NCBI RefSeq assembly: GCF_022448905.1
Contig: NZ_JAKVCW010000010.1
Span: forward strand, 1-64,000
DNA: 64,000 nucleotides
DNA from: Shimia sp.
GTDB taxonomy: Bacteria > Pseudomonadota > Alphaproteobacteria > Rhodobacterales > Rhodobacteraceae
Direction of reading: 5' to 3'
Position numbers and translations under genes: made by a program. The notes under the pieces were generated by a model. It had not been told where the DNA came from, made no database searches, and was given only the letters and a program-made list of their open reading frames with translations. Below are positions 45,857-55,000 of the stretch, one piece after another (the first letter of the stretch is position 1; every line of letters starts with the position of its first letter).

Positions 45857-45923
45857 CGAAATTATTGAAAAGAGCATTCACAATATGAAAAAATCAAGCA
45901 TCTGACAATATTGAATAATTTCG
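45857..45923. promoter_or_regulatory. bhcR-bhcA intergenic inverted repeat, candidate BhcR site
   Basis: CGAAATTATTGAA (45857-45869) is repeated in reverse as TTGAATAATTTCG (45911-45923) with one mismatch out of 13 and a 41-base spacer. The spacer contains CAATAT repeats. The whole gap is strongly AT-rich compared with its surroundings. IclR-type regulators often bind as a dimer of dimers to such spaced sites. Confidence 0.55.
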
Positions 45924-46013
45924 ACATTTTCATTTCTGAAATCATTCTTCAAAAAAATTTCCCGCCGCAAGTTGCCCCGCTATGGTCGTCTCAACGCTTG
46001 AAGGAGACCTGCC

Positions 46014-47204
46014 ATGAGCTTCCAAAACCCTGTCTTTATTCCCGGTCCAACCAACATTCCGGAAAGCCTGCGCAAGGCTTGCGACATGCCCACCATCGAC
46101 CATCGCTCGCCGCTGTTTGGTCAAATCCTGCACCCGGCCCGCGAAGGTGTGCGCAAAGTGCTCAAAAGCGAGAGCGCAGAAGTGTTCATCTTCCCATCCA
46201 CCGGCACCGGCGGCTGGGAAACCGCACTGACCAACACGCTGTCCGCAGGCGACAAAATCCTCGCTGCGCGCAACGGCATGTTCAGCCACCGCTGGATCGA
46301 CATGTGCCAGCGTCATGATCTCGACGTGCAGGTTGTGGAAACCCCTTGGGGCGAAGGTCTGCCAGCGGACCGCTACGAGGAGATCCTAACCGCAGACACC
46401 AACCATGAAATCAAAGCCGTTCTGGCCACCCACAACGAGACGGCCACCGGTGTGAAATCCGACATCGCCGCCGTGCGTCGCGCTTTGGACGCCGCAGGCC
46501 ACCCGGCACTGCTGTTTGTCGATGGCGTGTCCTCGATTGCCTCCATGGACTTCCGCATGGATGAGTGGGGCGTGGATGTTGCCGTGACCGGCTCGCAAAA
46601 AGGCTTCATGCTGACCGCTGGCCTCGCCATCGTGGGTTTCAGCGCCAAAGCCATGGCCGCAACTGAGACTGCCAAACTGCCGCGCACCTTCTTTGACGTG
46701 CACGACATGGCCAAAGGCTACGCTGCCAACGCTTACCCTTACACGCCCGCCGTGGGGTTGTTGAATGGCCTGAACGAAGCTTGCACCATGCTGCTCAACG
46801 AAGGTCTGGACAACGTCTTTGCCCGTCACTCCCGCATTGCCGAAGGCGTGCGCGCCGCTGTGGGTGCTTGGGGGCTGGAACTCTGCGCCGCCAACCCGTC
46901 GGTTTACTCGGACACCGTGAGTGCGATCAAAACACCGGAAGGGTTTAACGCCACCGACATCGTCACCCATGCGGCGGAGAAATACGGCGTGGCCTTTGGT
47001 GTGGGCCTTGGTGAGGTGGCTGGCAAAGTCTTCCGGATCGGTCACCTTGGCAGCCTGACCGACGTGATGGCGCTCTCCGGCATCGCCACTGCAGAGATGT
47101 GCATGGTGGACCTTGGCCTGGACATCAAACTGGGCAGTGGCGTGGCCGCCGCACAAGATTTCTACCGTGGCAACACGGCGTCGGTGCAGAAGGACGCGGC
47201 CTGA
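46014..47204 (+). CDS. bhcA: BhcA, L-aspartate:glyoxylate aminotransferase
   Basis: This 396-residue PLP aminotransferase of the alanine-glyoxylate/serine-glyoxylate type makes glycine from glyoxylate using aspartate as donor. The PLP lysine is Lys196 in VTGSQKGFMLTAGL; the phosphate site includes PSTGTGGWETAL near residue 61. It opens the bhcABCD operon behind GAAGGAG, and its stop overlaps the bhcB start by one base. The assignment to the cycle rests on the four-gene order with BhcR. Confidence 0.94.
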   Translation: MSFQNPVFIPGPTNIPESLRKACDMPTIDHRSPLFGQILHPAREGVRKVLKSESAEVFIFPSTGTGGWETALTNTLSAGDKILAARNGMFSHRWIDMCQRHDLDVQVVETPWGEGLPADRYEEILTADTNHEIKAVLATHNETATGVKSDIAAVRRALDAAGHPALLFVDGVSSIASMDFRMDEWGVDVAVTGSQKGFMLTAGLAIVGFSAKAMAATETAKLPRTFFDVHDMAKGYAANAYPYTPAVGLLNGLNEACTMLLNEGLDNVFARHSRIAEGVRAAVGAWGLELCAANPSVYSDTVSAIKTPEGFNATDIVTHAAEKYGVAFGVGLGEVAGKVFRIGHLGSLTDVMALSGIATAEMCMVDLGLDIKLGSGVAAAQDFYRGNTASVQKDAA

Positions 47205-48175
47205 TGTTGGACAGCGATATGTATATCCCAACCTATGAGGACATGCTGGAGGCGCACGCGCGCATCCAGCCCCACATCCGCCGCACCCCGGTGCGCGTGT
47301 CGGACTACCTCAACGAGCTGACTGGCGCAGAACTGTTCTTCAAATGTGAGAACTTCCAAGAGCCGGGTGCCTTCAAAGTGCGCGGCGCGGCCAATGCGGT
47401 CTTTGGACTGGATGAGGAGCAGGCCAAACGCGGCGTCGCCACCCATTCCTCCGGCAACCATGCGTCTTGCCTGAGCTATGCGGCCATGAAACGTGGCATT
47501 CCGTGCAACGTGGTCATGCCGCGCACCGCGCCGCAGGCCAAAAAAGACACCGTGCGCCGCTATGGCGGTAGGATCACCGAATGTGAACCTTCCACCACCT
47601 CGCGCGAGGCGACCTTTGCCGAAGTGCAAGCGGCCACCGGGGGCGATTTTGTGCATCCTTACAACGATCCTCGCGTGATTGCGGGGCAGGGGACCTGCTC
47701 CAAAGAATTCATCGAGCAGACCGACGGTCTGGACATGGTGGTTGCGCCCATTGGTGGCGGTGGCATGATCTCTGGCACCTGCCTGACGCTCGCCACCTTG
47801 GCGCCGGAAACGCAGGTGATTGCGGCGGAGCCAGAGCAGGCGGACGACGCCTACCGCAGCTTCAAGGCGGGGCACATCATCGCCGATGACGCGCCCAAAA
47901 CCATTGCTGACGGGCTGTTGGTGCCGCTCAAAGAGCGCACTTGGCACTTTGTCTCCAACCACGTGAGCGAGATTTACACCGCGTCCGAGCAAGAAATCAT
48001 TGATGCGATGAAGCTCACCTGGAAGCATCTCCGCATCGTGATGGAACCTTCCTCCGCGGTGCCTTTGGCGACAGTTCTCAAGAACCCCGACGCTTTCAGA
48101 GGCAAACGCGTGGGGATGATCATCACCGGTGGCAACGTTGATCTCGATAAGCTGCCCTGGTTGCCAACCACCTGA
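47204..48175 (+). CDS. bhcB: BhcB, erythro-beta-hydroxyaspartate dehydratase
   Basis: This 323-residue PLP enzyme of the serine/threonine dehydratase fold turns beta-hydroxyaspartate into iminosuccinate. The PLP lysine is Lys58 in EPGAFKVRGA and the substrate loop is HSSGNHASCLSYAA. The cofactor phosphate is held by APIGGGGMISG. The ATG at 47204 overlaps the bhcA stop, so the genes are translationally coupled. Longer in-frame starts inside bhcA are not needed. Confidence 0.93.
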   Translation: MLDSDMYIPTYEDMLEAHARIQPHIRRTPVRVSDYLNELTGAELFFKCENFQEPGAFKVRGAANAVFGLDEEQAKRGVATHSSGNHASCLSYAAMKRGIPCNVVMPRTAPQAKKDTVRRYGGRITECEPSTTSREATFAEVQAATGGDFVHPYNDPRVIAGQGTCSKEFIEQTDGLDMVVAPIGGGGMISGTCLTLATLAPETQVIAAEPEQADDAYRSFKAGHIIADDAPKTIADGLLVPLKERTWHFVSNHVSEIYTASEQEIIDAMKLTWKHLRIVMEPSSAVPLATVLKNPDAFRGKRVGMIITGGNVDLDKLPWLPTT

Positions 48176-48212
48176 CACACAGACAACTCTATTTTCGACA
48201 GAGGATGAGGAC

Positions 48213-49376
48213 ATGAAAGACATGACCAATCTCGACACCTATGAAGTGGGCTATGACATTCCGGCCAAGCCGGGCATGGACGCCGCAGACATTCAAACCC
48301 CGGCCTTGGTGCTGGACCTTGATGCGCTGGAGCGCAACATCAAGAAGATGGGCGATTACGCCAAGGCCCACGGCATGCGCCATCGCGTGCATGGCAAGAT
48401 GCACAAATCCGTAGATGTGGCCAAGCTGCAGGAAAAACTTGGTGGTGCCGTAGGCGTCTGCTGTCAGAAGGTCTCGGAGGCCGAAGTCTTTGCCCGTGGC
48501 GGCATTAAGGACATTCTGGTTTCCAACCAGGTGCGTGACCCGGCGAAAATCGACCGCCTGGCCCGTCTGCCCAAATTTGGCAGCCGCACGATTGTCTGCG
48601 TGGATGACGTTGCCAATGTGGCGGACCTCTCTGCTGCGGCCGTGCTGCATGGCACGGAGCTGGAGATCTTTGTCGAAATCGATTGTGGCGCGGGCCGCTG
48701 TGGTGTGACCACCACCGAAGCCGTGGTGGAGATTGCCAAGGTTGTTGAAGCGGCGGACAACCTCAAGTTCACCGGTATTCAGGCCTATCAGGGCGCAATG
48801 CAGCACATGGACAGCTACGAGGACCGCAAGGCCAAGCTCGACGTGGCGATTGCCCAAGTGCAGGACGCTGTGGACGGCCTTAAAGCCGAGGGTATTTCCT
48901 GCGAATTGGTCTCCGGCGGCGGCACTGGCTCCTATTACTTTGAGAGCAACTCCGGCGTGTACAACGAGCTGCAATGTGGCTCCTACGCCTTCATGGACGC
49001 AGACTACGGCCGCATCCTGGACAAAGACGGCAACCGCATCGACCAAGGCGAGTGGGAAAATGCCTTCTTCATCCTGACCAGCGTGATGAGCCATGCCAAA
49101 GCGGACAAAGCCATCGTGGACGCAGGTCTGAAAGCGCAGTCTGTCGACAGCGGCCTGCCAGTGATTTTTGGTCGCGACGATGTGGAATACATCAAATGCT
49201 CAGACGAGCACGGCGTGGTCATGGACCCAACCGGCGTGCTGAAGGTCAATGACAAGCTCAAGCTGGTGCCGGGCCACTGTGACCCAACCGCCAATGTGCA
49301 CGACTGGTACGTCGGCGTGCGCGACGGCAAAGTTGAATGCGTCTGGCCTGTGTCGGCCCGCGGCCGTGCCTACTGA
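48213..49376 (+). CDS. bhcC: BhcC, beta-hydroxyaspartate aldolase
   Basis: This 387-residue PLP enzyme of the D-threonine aldolase / alanine racemase N-terminal fold condenses glycine with glyoxylate to erythro-beta-hydroxyaspartate. The PLP-lysine region is RHRVHGKMHKSVDVAK with Lys62 the likely Schiff base; later parts are EIDCGAGRCGV and the metal-binding C-terminal LVPGHCDPTANVHDWYVGV. The ATG at 48213 follows GAGGATGAGG. It lies 38 bases after bhcB, and a structured gap separates it from bhcD. Confidence 0.93.
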   Translation: MKDMTNLDTYEVGYDIPAKPGMDAADIQTPALVLDLDALERNIKKMGDYAKAHGMRHRVHGKMHKSVDVAKLQEKLGGAVGVCCQKVSEAEVFARGGIKDILVSNQVRDPAKIDRLARLPKFGSRTIVCVDDVANVADLSAAAVLHGTELEIFVEIDCGAGRCGVTTTEAVVEIAKVVEAADNLKFTGIQAYQGAMQHMDSYEDRKAKLDVAIAQVQDAVDGLKAEGISCELVSGGGTGSYYFESNSGVYNELQCGSYAFMDADYGRILDKDGNRIDQGEWENAFFILTSVMSHAKADKAIVDAGLKAQSVDSGLPVIFGRDDVEYIKCSDEHGVVMDPTGVLKVNDKLKLVPGHCDPTANVHDWYVGVRDGKVECVWPVSARGRAY

Positions 49377-49395
49377 TCTTCGATAAAAAACCACC

Positions 49396-49463
49396 TCCGG
49401 CGTATGGGGCGCCGGACTTGTGCCCACGTGCTGTCTTACCCTTCCGGCATTGCACGTGGGCAC
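49396..49463. other. Two intercistronic stem-loops between bhcC and bhcD
   Basis: TCCGGCG / CGCCGGA (7 bp, loop TATGGGG) at 49396-49416 is followed by GTGCCCACGTGC (49420-49431) and GCACGTGGGCAC (49452-49463), a perfect 12-bp stem with a 20-base loop. Together they fill most of the 110-base gap. They may protect or attenuate the mRNA, or hold an operator. Read on the minus strand the first stem is followed by TTTTTT. Confidence 0.6.
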
Positions 49464-49486
49464 GCAAATTCTAACGTGAGAGCACC

Positions 49487-50452
49487 ATGCTGATAGTACC
49501 TGAACGCGAAATTGCCGACCTGATGACCCGCGAGGCGGCGTTTGATGCGGTTGAAAAAGTTTTTGCCGCCATGGCCGCGCGCGATGCGTATAACTTCCCG
49601 GTGGTGCGCGAAGCCATTGGCCACGAAGACGCGTTGTATGGGTTCAAAGGCGGCTTTGATCAGGCGGGGCTGACGCTGGGCCTGAAGGCGGGCGGCTACT
49701 GGCCCAACAACCTGGAAAAGCGCGGCCTGATCAACCACCAGTCCACCGTGTTCCTGTTTGATCCGGACACTGGCAAGGCCAAAGCCATGGTGGGCGGCAA
49801 TCTGTTGACCGCGCTGCGCACCGCTGCCGCGTCGTCCGTTTCGATCAAACATTTGGCCCGCGAAGATGCCAAGGTCATCGGCATGATTGGCGCAGGGCAT
49901 CAGGCCACCTTCCAACTGCGCGCCGCCTTGGAGCAGCGCCAGTTTGAGAAAGTTATCGGCTGGAACTACCACCCGGACATGCTGCCAAACATTGAAAAAG
50001 TCGCCACCGAAGCTGGCTTGCCATTTGAGGCCGTGGAACTGGACGGTATGAAACAGGCTGACGTGATCATCTCGATCACCTCCGCCTTTGCCCCCTCCTT
50101 GATGGCGGATCATGTCTCCCCCGGCACGCACATCGCCTGCATGGGCACCGACACCAAAGGCAAACAGGAGGTCGAAAGCGCGCTTTTGGCGAAAGCCTCT
50201 GTCTTCACCGACGAGGTGGCGCAATCGATCACCATCGGCGAGGCGCAGCACGCGGTGGCCGAAGGGCTGATTGAAGTCAGTGATGTGGCCGAAGTCGGCG
50301 CGGTGATCAACGGCACCAACCCGGGCCGCACCTCGGCAGAGCAGATCACCCTGTTTGATGGCACCGGCGTTGGCTTGCAGGATCTTGCGGTGGCCGCGGC
50401 CGTCGTCGATCTGGCTGTCGAAAAAGGCATCGCCATCGAGGTCGATTTCTAA
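49487..50452 (+). CDS. bhcD: BhcD, iminosuccinate reductase
   Basis: This 321-residue enzyme of the ornithine cyclodeaminase / mu-crystallin fold reduces iminosuccinate to L-aspartate with NAD(P)H, regenerating the donor for BhcA. The Rossmann loop is KVIGMIGAGHQATFQLRAALE near residue 130. The start ATG follows CGTGAGAG. It ends the bhc operon and is followed by a terminator. Confidence 0.93.
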   Translation: MLIVPEREIADLMTREAAFDAVEKVFAAMAARDAYNFPVVREAIGHEDALYGFKGGFDQAGLTLGLKAGGYWPNNLEKRGLINHQSTVFLFDPDTGKAKAMVGGNLLTALRTAAASSVSIKHLAREDAKVIGMIGAGHQATFQLRAALEQRQFEKVIGWNYHPDMLPNIEKVATEAGLPFEAVELDGMKQADVIISITSAFAPSLMADHVSPGTHIACMGTDTKGKQEVESALLAKASVFTDEVAQSITIGEAQHAVAEGLIEVSDVAEVGAVINGTNPGRTSAEQITLFDGTGVGLQDLAVAAAVVDLAVEKGIAIEVDF

Positions 50453-50477
50453 GTTCCTCTAACCGCTTGGAAACACA

Positions 50478-50517
50478 CGCCTCCGTTGCTTCTTGGCTGC
50501 GGAGGCGCTTTGTTTTT
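50478..50517 (+). terminator. Terminator of the bhc operon
   Basis: CGCCTCCG and CGGAGGCG form an 8-bp stem with a 14-base loop, followed by CTTTGTTTTT. It lies 25 bases after the bhcD stop. Confidence 0.8.
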
Positions 50518-51000
50518 GGCGTTTGCTGCTCCCAACCTTACGCGACGTTTTATTCAAAAATCCATTGAAAGTATCTCCCGATTTGCGCCGTTTTGCGCCG
50601 TAGTCACAGCCGGTAAAACCAAGGCCACACGCGCGCGATACCCGCGCGAAAGGGGAGGCCAGATGGCACATTGCTTGGATAGGACGGCTCAGAAAGACAG
50701 CGCCCACGCGCGGTCTGATGTCGATCTGTCCCAGTCTCCCTCACGCACCCAATACCGCGACGGCCTGTCTGTCGCGCCCTTGATCTGCCCCTCGTGGGCA
50801 GGCGGTAGCCGCACACTGCGGCCTGCTGGGATCGCCGCGCACCGCGTGGCTGAAGTGGCCCCAGCGCTGACCTCTGAAACTGCCGCAACTCCCCAACTTC
50901 GGGGCACTGGACCGCATATCGCAGCCCAGTGAGTTCACGCCAAGAGATGTCGCCTAGAGGAGAGGGCGGCATCCCTTCGGTTAGCAAATGGAGGTCCCAC
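50518..51000 (+). other. 483-base gap upstream of the NCS2 permease, no supported gene
   Basis: I see no gene here; open frames exist but have no recognisable protein or ribosome site. It contains a 10-bp tandem repeat TTTGCGCCGT (50582-50591, 50592-50601) and several GC-rich hairpins: TGCCC-CTCGT-GGGCA near 50786-50801, a GCAGGC/GCCTGC pair near 50799-50828, and CCCC-AACTTC-GGGG near 50893-50906. It is a candidate long leader with control of the purine permease, or an undetected small RNA. Confidence 0.45.
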
Positions 51001-52581
51001 ATGAGGGATGGTAGCTATACCTACAAGCTGTTTGATCGCAGCGATTTTAGTGCCTTTTGGGCGCTGTTCACCGACAATTTGATCAACCTGATGGTGCTGG
51101 CTGGCGTCTGTCAGTTTGTGTTCCAGATGCCTGCCGAGATTGTCTATGGCCGCATCGTGCCGGGCGCGGCCGTGGCCATTCTGGCCGGGATCGCCGTCTA
51201 TGTGGGCTTGGCCAAACGCGCCGCCGCCCAACATGGCCGTGACGTGACCGCGCTGCCCTACGGCATCTCGACCCCGGTGATGTTTGTCTATCTGTTTGGC
51301 GTGATTGGCCCGATTTACTGGTCCACCAATGACCCAATGCTGGCCTGGCAGGTCGGTATCGGCGCTGGCTTCATGGGCGGCATCGTCGCTGCGCTGGGCG
51401 CGGTGATTGGCCCATGGCTAAAACGTGTGACCCCGCGCGCCGGTATGCTGGGCACGCTTTGCGGCATCGCGCTGGTGTTCATCGGCACCGTGCCCCTAGC
51501 GACCGTGTTTGAAAACCCATTCATCGGCTTTGCCTCGATGATCATCATCCTCTGGGGCCTCGTGGGCCGCTTCCGCCTGCCATATAACATCCCCGCCGGT
51601 CTGCTCGCGCTGATTGTCGGCACCGTGGTGGCCTTTGGCATTGGCGAAGCCAAGCTCAGCCTGGATGGCGTCGGCTTCTACCCACCTCTGCCCTATATCG
51701 GTGACCTGCTCGCAGGCATCCAGTATCTGTTTGCCAACCCGGAACTGTTCCTCGTGCTGGTGCCGGTGCAGATCTACAACTTCATCGAGACCATGAACAA
51801 CGTGGAAAGCGCCGAAGCGGCGGGCGACCATTACCCTGTGGCCACCTGTCAGATCACCGATGGCGTGGGCACCATGGTGGGCGCGGTCTTTGGCTCGCCT
51901 TTCCCAACCACCGCCTACATCGGCCATCCGGCTTATAAGCGCATGGGTGCACATGCCGGCTACATCATTGGGGTCGGCGCGGTGATCCCGCTGGCGGCCT
52001 TCTTTGGTCTGTTGGCCTTCCTCAACAACCTGATCCCGACCGCAGCCGCGGCCCCGGTGCTGGTGTTTGTTGCGCTCAGCCTGATCACCAACACCGCGCA
52101 TTCGGTGAAAACCGACCACATGGCCGCTGTGACCATCGCGATGATGCCACATGTCTCGGCTTTCCTGATGGTGAAATGGGGCTCACTGATGGGCGCATTG
52201 GGGGCCGTGGGTGTGGCAGGTCTGCCAAATCTTGGTGACGAGGCCTTGACCGCCGCGCTGTTGCAGCAAGGCGCGCATTTCGAAGGCCACCTGGCCCTCT
52301 CGCAAGGCGCCATCTTGACCGGTCTGATCTGGGGGGCCATTGTCGCCAGCGTCATTGATGGCCGCTTCCGCAATGCTGGTGGCTTTGCTCTGGCCGCCGC
52401 CGTGATGTCCGCTCTGGGCATCATCCATGGCGCCAGCCTGCACATGCCGGAACTCTCCGGTGTGACCTCCGGCTACCTGATCGCGGCCGCCTTCCTCTAC
52501 ATCTACCCGCTGTTTCACAAAGAGGATGACCTCGTGAACGAAAACGCGGTGGTGGACGAGGCTCCGGCACCCGCCGAATAA
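51001..52581 (+). CDS. NCS2 family purine/xanthine-type permease
   Basis: This 526-residue membrane protein has about 13-14 hydrophobic segments. It begins GSYTYKLFDRSDFSAFWALFTDNLINLMVLAG, and the AzgA/NCS2-type motifs include GRDVTALPYGISTPV, GTVVAFGIGEAKLS, PVQIYNFIETMNNVESAEAAGDHYPVATCQITDGVGTMVGAVFGSPFPTTAYIGHP. The ATG at 51001 follows GGAGG at 6-base spacing; longer frames lack a ribosome site. It is followed 86 bases later by guanine deaminase, so it probably imports a purine. Confidence 0.88.
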   Translation: MRDGSYTYKLFDRSDFSAFWALFTDNLINLMVLAGVCQFVFQMPAEIVYGRIVPGAAVAILAGIAVYVGLAKRAAAQHGRDVTALPYGISTPVMFVYLFGVIGPIYWSTNDPMLAWQVGIGAGFMGGIVAALGAVIGPWLKRVTPRAGMLGTLCGIALVFIGTVPLATVFENPFIGFASMIIILWGLVGRFRLPYNIPAGLLALIVGTVVAFGIGEAKLSLDGVGFYPPLPYIGDLLAGIQYLFANPELFLVLVPVQIYNFIETMNNVESAEAAGDHYPVATCQITDGVGTMVGAVFGSPFPTTAYIGHPAYKRMGAHAGYIIGVGAVIPLAAFFGLLAFLNNLIPTAAAAPVLVFVALSLITNTAHSVKTDHMAAVTIAMMPHVSAFLMVKWGSLMGALGAVGVAGLPNLGDEALTAALLQQGAHFEGHLALSQGAILTGLIWGAIVASVIDGRFRNAGGFALAAAVMSALGIIHGASLHMPELSGVTSGYLIAAAFLYIYPLFHKEDDLVNENAVVDEAPAPAE

Positions 52582-52667
52582 CGTCCACTTCCCCGGACGC
52601 CCTTGTGCGGGCCAGCCTTGTCCTTCGGCGGCCCGCACCTTTTCATTCCTCCACATTGGACCCGACC

Positions 52668-54026
52668 ATGTCACACACAGAGACTCAAACGCTCCTGCGG
52701 GGCCGTATTCTGGATTTCCACGCCGCCCCAACAGATGAGATGGACACCGACGCCTATACCTACATCAAGGACGGCGCGATCCTAATCGAAGATGGCAAGA
52801 TCAAAGCCACCGGTGTCTATCAAGACATTGCTGCGCGAGCGCCACAAGCCACGGTCAAAGACCACCGCCCAAATCTGCTGCTGCCCGGTTTCATCGACAC
52901 CCATGTACATTTCCCGCAGGTGCAGGTGATTGCCTCCTGGGGAGAGCAGCTTCTGGATTGGCTGAACAACTACACCTTCCCCGAAGAAACCCGCTTTGAA
53001 GACCCTAATCACAGCACGGCGATGGCGGGCCATTTCTACGACCTGCTGACCAGCCATGGCACCACCACGGCAGTGTCTTACTGCTCGGTGCACACCGCGT
53101 CCGTGGAGGCCTATTTTGCCGAGGCCGAACGGCGCAATATGTGCATGATTGGTGGCAAGGTCATGATGGATCGCAACGCGCCGGATGCGCTGCGCGACAC
53201 GCCACAATCCAGCTATGACGACAGCAAAAAGATGATTGCCAGGTGGCACGGCAAGGGCCGTGCGCACTACGCCATCACCCCGCGCTTTGCGATCACCTCA
53301 ACGCCAGAGCAGATGCAGATGGCGCAGGCTTTGGTGGCGGAACACCCGGAGTGTTTTGTGCAGACCCACCTGAGCGAAAACCACGACGAAATTGCCTTCA
53401 CCAAAGAGCTCTACCCAGATGCGCCGGACTATCTTGGTGTCTATGAAGGCTACGGTCTGCTGACGCCCAAAACCTTGCTAGGACACTCTATCCACCTGAC
53501 CCCACGCGAGATTGACGTGCTGGCCGAAACGCAGGCGAAACCGGTGTTCTGCCCAACCTCTAACCTCTTCTTGGGCAGCGGTCTGTTTGACGACGGCGGG
53601 CTGCGCGCCCGCGGCATTCAGAACGCCATCGCCACCGACATCGGGGCAGGGACCAGCTACTCTATGCTGCAAACCCTCAACGAGGGCTACAAAATTCTGC
53701 AATTGCAGAAGCAGAAACTGCACCCGCTGCGCGCCTTTGACTGGATCACCCGTGGCAACGCCGAGGTGCTGGGCCTGTCGGACAAGATCGGCACGCTGGC
53801 GGTAGGTTCGGATGCGGATGTGGTGGTGTTGGATTCCCACGCGACCCACGCCATGGACCTGCGCATGCAGCGCGCGGAAAGCCTGTCCGAAGAGCTGTTC
53901 ATCCTGCAAACATTGGGCGATGATCGTGCTGTGTCAGAGACCTATGTCGCTGGCGTGGCACAGAAAAACGGCGCGGCGACCATTGCAAACAAGCCAGCTC
54001 CAGCGCCGGTTCTCAAGTCCGCCTGA
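52668..54026 (+). CDS. guaD: Guanine deaminase
   Basis: This 452-residue zinc amidohydrolase converts guanine to xanthine. The metal-binding histidines His79 and His81 are in LLPGFIDTHVHFPQVQ, followed by GEQLLDWLNNYTFPEE, typical for guanine deaminase, and the later zinc ligands in QTHLSENHDEI and LGHSIHLTPRE, with the catalytic Asp in IATDIGAGTSYSML. The start is ATG 52668. It is on the same strand as the permease and faces a convergent TSUP permease. Confidence 0.92.
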   Translation: MSHTETQTLLRGRILDFHAAPTDEMDTDAYTYIKDGAILIEDGKIKATGVYQDIAARAPQATVKDHRPNLLLPGFIDTHVHFPQVQVIASWGEQLLDWLNNYTFPEETRFEDPNHSTAMAGHFYDLLTSHGTTTAVSYCSVHTASVEAYFAEAERRNMCMIGGKVMMDRNAPDALRDTPQSSYDDSKKMIARWHGKGRAHYAITPRFAITSTPEQMQMAQALVAEHPECFVQTHLSENHDEIAFTKELYPDAPDYLGVYEGYGLLTPKTLLGHSIHLTPREIDVLAETQAKPVFCPTSNLFLGSGLFDDGGLRARGIQNAIATDIGAGTSYSMLQTLNEGYKILQLQKQKLHPLRAFDWITRGNAEVLGLSDKIGTLAVGSDADVVVLDSHATHAMDLRMQRAESLSEELFILQTLGDDRAVSETYVAGVAQKNGAATIANKPAPAPVLKSA

Positions 54027-54060
54027 TTTCCGAAAACTCTGTCAGCTGGTTCCAATCGGG

Positions 54061-54819
54061 TCAGCTGACAAACAACCGCGCCAGAAACACCGCGCTCATG
54101 CCGTAGCCGATCACGACCACGATCCAGCGCACCACGGAAGCCGGAATGGCCTTGGCGACAAAAGCCCCGCTGTAGCCACCTAAGACCGCAAACGCCATCA
54201 TCAGCACCGCCATCGGCCAAACCACCAGACCTGCCACTGCAAAGGTGACCACCGAAATGGCGGACAGGGCAAACGACAGCCCGTTTTTCACTCCGTTCAT
54301 CAGGTGAATGTCGCGCCAGCCCCACATGGCAAACAGCGCCAACAACACAATGCCCAAACCGCCGTTGAAATAGCCGCCGTAAACGCTCACCGAAAACAGC
54401 CCCACAGCGCCTTCCGGCTTGAACCATTTGGCCTTTTGCTGTGACCAGACCTGCAGTTTTGCGCCGAGCAAAAACGCCGTGGTGGCAAACATCAGCAGAA
54501 ACGGCACCACATAGGAAAACACCTCGTTGGAGGACACCAGCAATAACAACGACCCCGCCAATCCGCCCGCCAGCGTGATGGCGGTGAGCCGGATCATCTG
54601 AGCGCGTGACAGGGTTTTGAGTTCTGACAGAAACCCAATGGCCCCGCCCAGATAGCCGGGGAACACCGACACCGCGCTGGTGGCATTGGCCGCCACCGGC
54701 GGCACCCCGGCCCAGACCAGCGCCGGGAAGGTCAAGAACGTCCCGCCCCCCGCAATGGTGTTGACAACGCCAGCGCCAAATCCGGCCAAAGCCAGCACAC
54801 AGAGTTCCAGGATCGTCAT
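54061..54819 (-). CDS. TSUP (TauE/SafE) family membrane permease
   Basis: This 252-residue membrane protein has about eight hydrophobic segments in two repeats with the family pattern FGAGVVNTIAGGGTFLTFPALVWAGVPPVAANATSAVSVFPGYLGG near the N-terminus and GGYFNGGLGIVLLALFAMWG in the second repeat. Such proteins transport small organic or sulfur-containing anions. It lies within the purine block in opposite orientation to guaD and uraH, so an anion from purine breakdown is one possibility. The substrate cannot be read. Confidence 0.86.
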   Translation of the reverse strand: MTILELCVLALAGFGAGVVNTIAGGGTFLTFPALVWAGVPPVAANATSAVSVFPGYLGGAIGFLSELKTLSRAQMIRLTAITLAGGLAGSLLLLVSSNEVFSYVVPFLLMFATTAFLLGAKLQVWSQQKAKWFKPEGAVGLFSVSVYGGYFNGGLGIVLLALFAMWGWRDIHLMNGVKNGLSFALSAISVVTFAVAGLVVWPMAVLMMAFAVLGGYSGAFVAKAIPASVVRWIVVVIGYGMSAVFLARLFVS

Positions 54820-55000
54820 CGGGGTCTTTCTTTATCAAATTGGGTCTGGCGGTCCGCGCACCGTAAGGCGCATTGCTGGATATGCCAGATAATCGCGCTT
54901 GTTTTTCAAGAAAAAGCGGAAAGTGCATCGTCTCAGACAGGCTTTGCCTCCAACGCCCCAACCAGACTAAAACCAATACAAACAATCAGGAGACACATCC

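Noticed and set aside
54041..54069. GTCAGCTG / CAGCTGAC hairpin between guaD and the TSUP gene
   Set aside because: It overlaps the TSUP stop and lacks a T-run on both strands, so a terminator call is not supported.
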